This document shows, piece by piece, positions 7,807 to 10,074 of a stretch of 10,074 nucleotides of DNA; positions within the stretch are counted from its first letter, which is position 1; every line of letters begins with the position of its first letter. Both the position numbers and the translations under genes were made by a program. The stretch spans positions 1 through 10,074 of the forward strand of contig SWDT01000213.1 in the NCBI GenBank assembly GCA_009193035.1. The letters are read 5' to 3'. The notes under the pieces were generated by a model. That model was given only the letters and a program-made list of their open reading frames with translations, searched no databases and had not been told where the DNA came from. The DNA is from Halicephalobus mephisto (lineage: Eukaryota > Nematoda > Chromadorea > Rhabditida > Panagrolaimidae).

Positions 7807-7832
7807 TTAATTATGGTTTAATTCCGAATGTT

Positions 7833-7840
7833 TTTGGCGC
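7833..7840 (+). promoter_or_regulatory. E2F-type box TTTGGCGC upstream of the ubiquitin-like gene
   Basis: TTTGGCGC matches the E2F consensus TTTSSCGC and lies 51 bp before the ATG. It is the same 8-mer as found, inverted, upstream of set-4. Confidence 0.4.
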
Positions 7841-7871
7841 GCTATTTTAATCTTGTGGATTTATTTCTTAA

Positions 7872-7878
7872 ATTTTAG
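7872..7878 (+). promoter_or_regulatory. Putative spliced-leader acceptor (ATTTTAG)
   Basis: AAATTTTAG ends at 7878, 12 bases before the ATG at 7891. No upstream exon is visible, and an acceptor this close to the start codon is typical of nematode trans-spliced genes. It supports the choice of 7891 as the start. Confidence 0.5.
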
Positions 7879-7890
7879 CTTTTGTGAACC

Positions 7891-9442
7891 ATGCACCTCG
7901 TGTTTGATCTGCAGGACCACGAAGGGAAATCACATAGAACTCTGAAATATGAATTTTATGATTGGGTTTGTACTGTACTTCATTTAAATAAATTCTAAAA
8001 GCGTTGTTTTAGGATACTATCGATCGATTGGAAAGGAAAATATATTTAACTCTCAAAATCGAGACAGAATATCAAGAGGTATTCCACGATGATGAAAACT
8101 AATTCTCTTGCAATATGATACCCTGAAAGAAGCCGGCATTAAGCACACCGACACACTCATTGTGGTAAGTTTATTCTGTTTTTGCTATATGGACGTGATT
8201 TTCGATGTGGATTCTCCTAGATTCATCTTTATATTAATTGTTTCAATTTCAGAAACACACTTTTCTGTCTAGATGGTTGCTTGCCAAGAGTTTTCCGAGA
8301 GATTGAAGAAGGCGGGATCAGAGAATGTAAAATTACGAATAGCCAAACAAGCGCACAAGGATCAGAGATTCTACGCTCATTGAAAGATGTCAAGTTCCTT
8401 GCTGTTTATCCCAGTTTCAGTATTAAATTCATGGAAATGCTTGAACTTTTCGACCGATTTATCTTTGGAGTCGAGAAAAGTATCAAGTTGGCTACGTCAC
8501 ATTATTTCAAGAATTACTACAAGAATGATGCGCTGAAAATGGACTTTTTAGTGGAATCTCATGGAGGCGCTCAGGTATGTTCGAACATAAAATTTCGTTT
8601 TACTTTCCACTAATTCTTCGCTCCTAGGTTTTGATTTACATTTTGTTTTAGGGCGGGTTTATCTGTAAGATCCAGGACACGGAGGAATTCTTTGTCAAGA
8701 ATCACACTTTTATGGCATCTCGTGGATCCCAACATTCTCGCTTTGATTGCCGCGAAATATTTGTCTACCATTTGTTGCATCTGATTGGTGTTGGACCGGA
8801 ACCTCATTTCATCCCAGATGCATATTCAAAGCCTTGTACATCTTACCTAGCTTTGCATATTGCCATGAAGAAAGGTAATCTTATGTATCTTGCAACGATA
8901 TACACATATTTCAGTGCCTGGATTTAATACATGTGCAGATCGCGCATCTTGCCACTTAACCTCACACGATCAGCTACAACTGGACATGCTGAAGCGCTTG
9001 CTCTATCTAGACGATCTCAACTATGGGCTCGATGAAGAAAAGAAACTGGTTATTATTGATTTCATGGTAAGTTTGGCTTTATTTTACCAGCTACCATCAG
9101 TTAAATGAGTCTAACTGTTCTTATTCAAATCCTCTCTTATTTCAAAATAATCTATGGAAATATACTAGCCGGTTTAAAGTACTTTTAATTTAGATCCAAA
9201 ATCTGACAAACTGCGTCCATCACCCTTCAGAAATCAGCGACTTTATGGAAAAAAATCAACAAGAAGAATGCAAAGAGATACTAACCAAATGGAATATTCT
9301 GGAAAATTTCAACAAAGCCAAGAGTGTGGCAAAGACCGACTTTGATCGACTGAGCAATATTGGTTGGAAGGAGGGCTATGAGACATACTTGGAAGCTGTT
9401 GTGAAGAACATTGAGTTGATGATGAAATTGGTGAATTTTTGA
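7891..9442 (+). CDS. Unrecognised nematode protein: ubiquitin-like N-terminus plus a domain with kinase-like motif order (two frame breaks)
   Basis: Exons by splice sites and phase: 7891-7965, 8013-8164, 8273-8574, 8652-8874, 8915-9066, 9194-9442; introns are 47, 108, 77, 40 and 127 bp. Exons 1-2 (MHLVFDLQDHEGK at the start, DTLKEAGIKHTDTLIV at the end) look like a ubiquitin-type beta-grasp fold. Exons 4-5 carry GGFICKIQD, FFVK (8688-8699), REIFVYHLLHLIGVGP (8751 onward) and, at the exon 5 end, YGLDEEKKLVIIDF. This order recalls glycine strand, Lys strand, helix-C Glu and DFG-type Asp of kinase-like folds, but I cannot name the family. Two one-base losses interrupt it: near 8096-8102 (TAA at 8100 in exon 2) and 8380-8382 (CATTGA where CATTTGA would continue into KDVKF). 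The protein may extend into 9476-9722. Gene reality is well supported; function is unknown. Confidence 0.72.
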
Positions 9443-9448
9443 TGATGC

Positions 9449-9454
9449 AATAAA
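9449..9454 (+). terminator. Polyadenylation signal after the ubiquitin-like gene
   Basis: AATAAA begins 7 bases after the stop at 9440-9442. This is close to the stop, and the signal would lie inside an intron if the gene continues into 9476-9722. Confidence 0.35.
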
Positions 9455-9722
9455 ATAATAAGTACAAATTATCAGATGAAAATAGTAATAGAGTCGAGCT
9501 GATTAAGGTTCACGATGATAATGATCACGAATTGACTAAACCAGTGATCAATTATGATGAATCAATTGAGAAATCGAATAAGGATGAAAATAAAGTTTCA
9601 TCAAAAAAGCCTAGAAAAAACAAATTAACAGAAATAAAGAATTTGTCGATGATTTAGCAGGAAAAAATGACAAATATATAACAGGTTCTGGATTTAAGAC
9701 AATTCCTCTCGTTCAAAAATAA
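9454..9722 (+). pseudogene. Coding-like fragment, possible last exon of the ubiquitin-like gene or tail of another gene
   Basis: From 9454 the frame is open to TAG at 9655-9657 and reads as a charged, Lys/Asp/Asn-rich segment (DENSNRVELIKVHDDND, later KVSSKKPRKNKLTEIK). One lost A in the AAAG at 9636-9639 would carry it into a second frame that ends EFVDDLAGKNDKYITGSGFK and a few more residues before TAA at 9720-9722. There is no start codon. A 45-bp intron, GTGAAT at 9431 to ATCAG at 9475, would join it to the preceding gene, but the phase fits only if one more base is missing. Composition suggests a disordered linker then a short conserved tail. Function is not recognised. Confidence 0.5.
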
Positions 9723-9726
9723 TAAT

Positions 9727-9739
9727 AATAAATAATAAA
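9727..9739 (+). terminator. Polyadenylation signals after the plus-strand fragment
   Basis: AATAAA occurs at 9727-9732 and 9734-9739, 5-12 bases after the TAA at 9720-9722, in the 35-bp gap between the two converging fragments. Confidence 0.4.
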
Positions 9740-9757
9740 ATTTCTTTAAACGTTTCC

Positions 9758-10072
9758 TTATGACATCTCTTTCAAATCCAATTCAATAAAAATATTTATG
9801 TTCTTAAAATCAACCAAATTATTGTTAATATCTACTAATTTTAAATTCATTTTATTTGGCCTGTTAGTCACTTCATGATAAATAGTACTTTTGTTCTATT
9901 TCTATTTCATCAGTAAATCTAAATCTATAAATTGAATTTAACTTCTTTTTGTTAACAACAATTTTCAACTAAATTCCATATCAAGTCCTTCATTCTTGAA
10001 GTAGGTTTCAAAATAGCGTTCTACAGATAATTTTAAGCACTCATTTATGTCGACAACATATTGGTGTAGTTG
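9758..10072 (-). pseudogene. Minus-strand coding-like fragment, broken in two places, running off the right edge
   Basis: Three consecutive open pieces read on the minus strand: 10072-9965 (includes LKLSVERYFETYFKNEGLDM), 9968-9873 (includes LNSIYRFRFTDEIEIEQKYY) and 9877-9758 (includes VDFKNINIFIELDLKEMS, then TAA at 9758-9760). The first switch fits one lost base near 9968-9970; the second, near 9875-9878, needs one added or two lost bases. Codons strongly favour A/T endings. The 5' part lies beyond the window. It converges on the plus-strand fragment with 35 bp between the stops. No function is recognised; a decayed gene or part of an inserted element are both possible. Confidence 0.5.
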
Positions 10073-10074
10073 TT

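Larger units (their letters stand above)
5889..7869. other. About 2 kb intergenic region without a convincing gene
   Basis: The region is AT-rich with no sizeable open frame and no tRNA, rRNA or snRNA that I recognise. It holds the 28-bp inverted repeat pair, three short perfect hairpins, and a minus-strand open stretch (6315-6488) too weak to call. The last 100 bp probably form the promoter of the ubiquitin-like gene that starts at 7891. Confidence 0.7.

Noticed and set aside
8079..8131. An intron to remove the stop at 8100 in exon 2 of the ubiquitin-like gene
   Set aside because: A donor GT exists at 8079, but there is no AG acceptor before 8127, and the sequence on both sides reads as one beta-grasp strand pattern. 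A lost base explains it better.
1..10074. tRNA, rRNA, snRNA genes, CRISPR array, bacterial promoters or operons
   Set aside because: None was seen. The introns and polyadenylation signals are eukaryotic, and the tandem repeats are coding, with no spacers.

Overview
The window looks like nematode genomic DNA, most likely Caenorhabditis or a close rhabditid relative. The signs are an AT-rich background, very short introns (40-47 bp) with GTAAG/GTAAT-type donors and TTNCAG or TTTTAG acceptors, AATAAA polyadenylation signals, and splice-acceptor-like sites just upstream of start codons where spliced-leader trans-splicing would act. It also carries a recognisable Suv4-20 histone methyltransferase gene (set-4 in C. 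elegans).

Layout. (1) 1 to about 3082 (+): the 3' part of a gene for a secreted, mucin-like protein. Two arrays of a 45-bp (15-residue) Pro/Thr repeat (12 and 24 units) are each followed by a ten-cysteine TIL module and a VWC/TILa-like half module. The first cysteine module, but not the arrays, is crossed by about six small frame breaks; a further slip is likely at the 3' end. (2) 3304-5788 (+): a complete five-exon Suv4-20/SET-4 gene, 547 residues, with no break. Its 712-bp last intron and its 3' UTR carry diverged copies of short AT-rich repeats. (3) About 5890-7870: 2 kb with no convincing gene. It holds a 28-bp inverted repeat about 830 bp apart and several perfect hairpins. (4) 7891-9442 (+): a six-exon gene of unrecognised family. 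I read an N-terminal ubiquitin-like fold followed by a domain with a kinase-like order of motifs. It has two one-base breaks. (5) 9454-10074: two converging coding-like fragments, one on each strand, neither with a recognised function. The first may be a last exon of the preceding gene.

No joint pathway links the genes. SET-4 makes H4K20me2/3 in chromatin, the mucin-like protein would be extracellular, and the last gene is unknown. TTTGGCGC (E2F-type) boxes lie upstream of both set-4 and the ubiquitin-like gene, the only shared regulatory hint. Most frame breaks fit single lost bases, several in short homopolymers, so assembly error must be excluded before any gene here is called a pseudogene.
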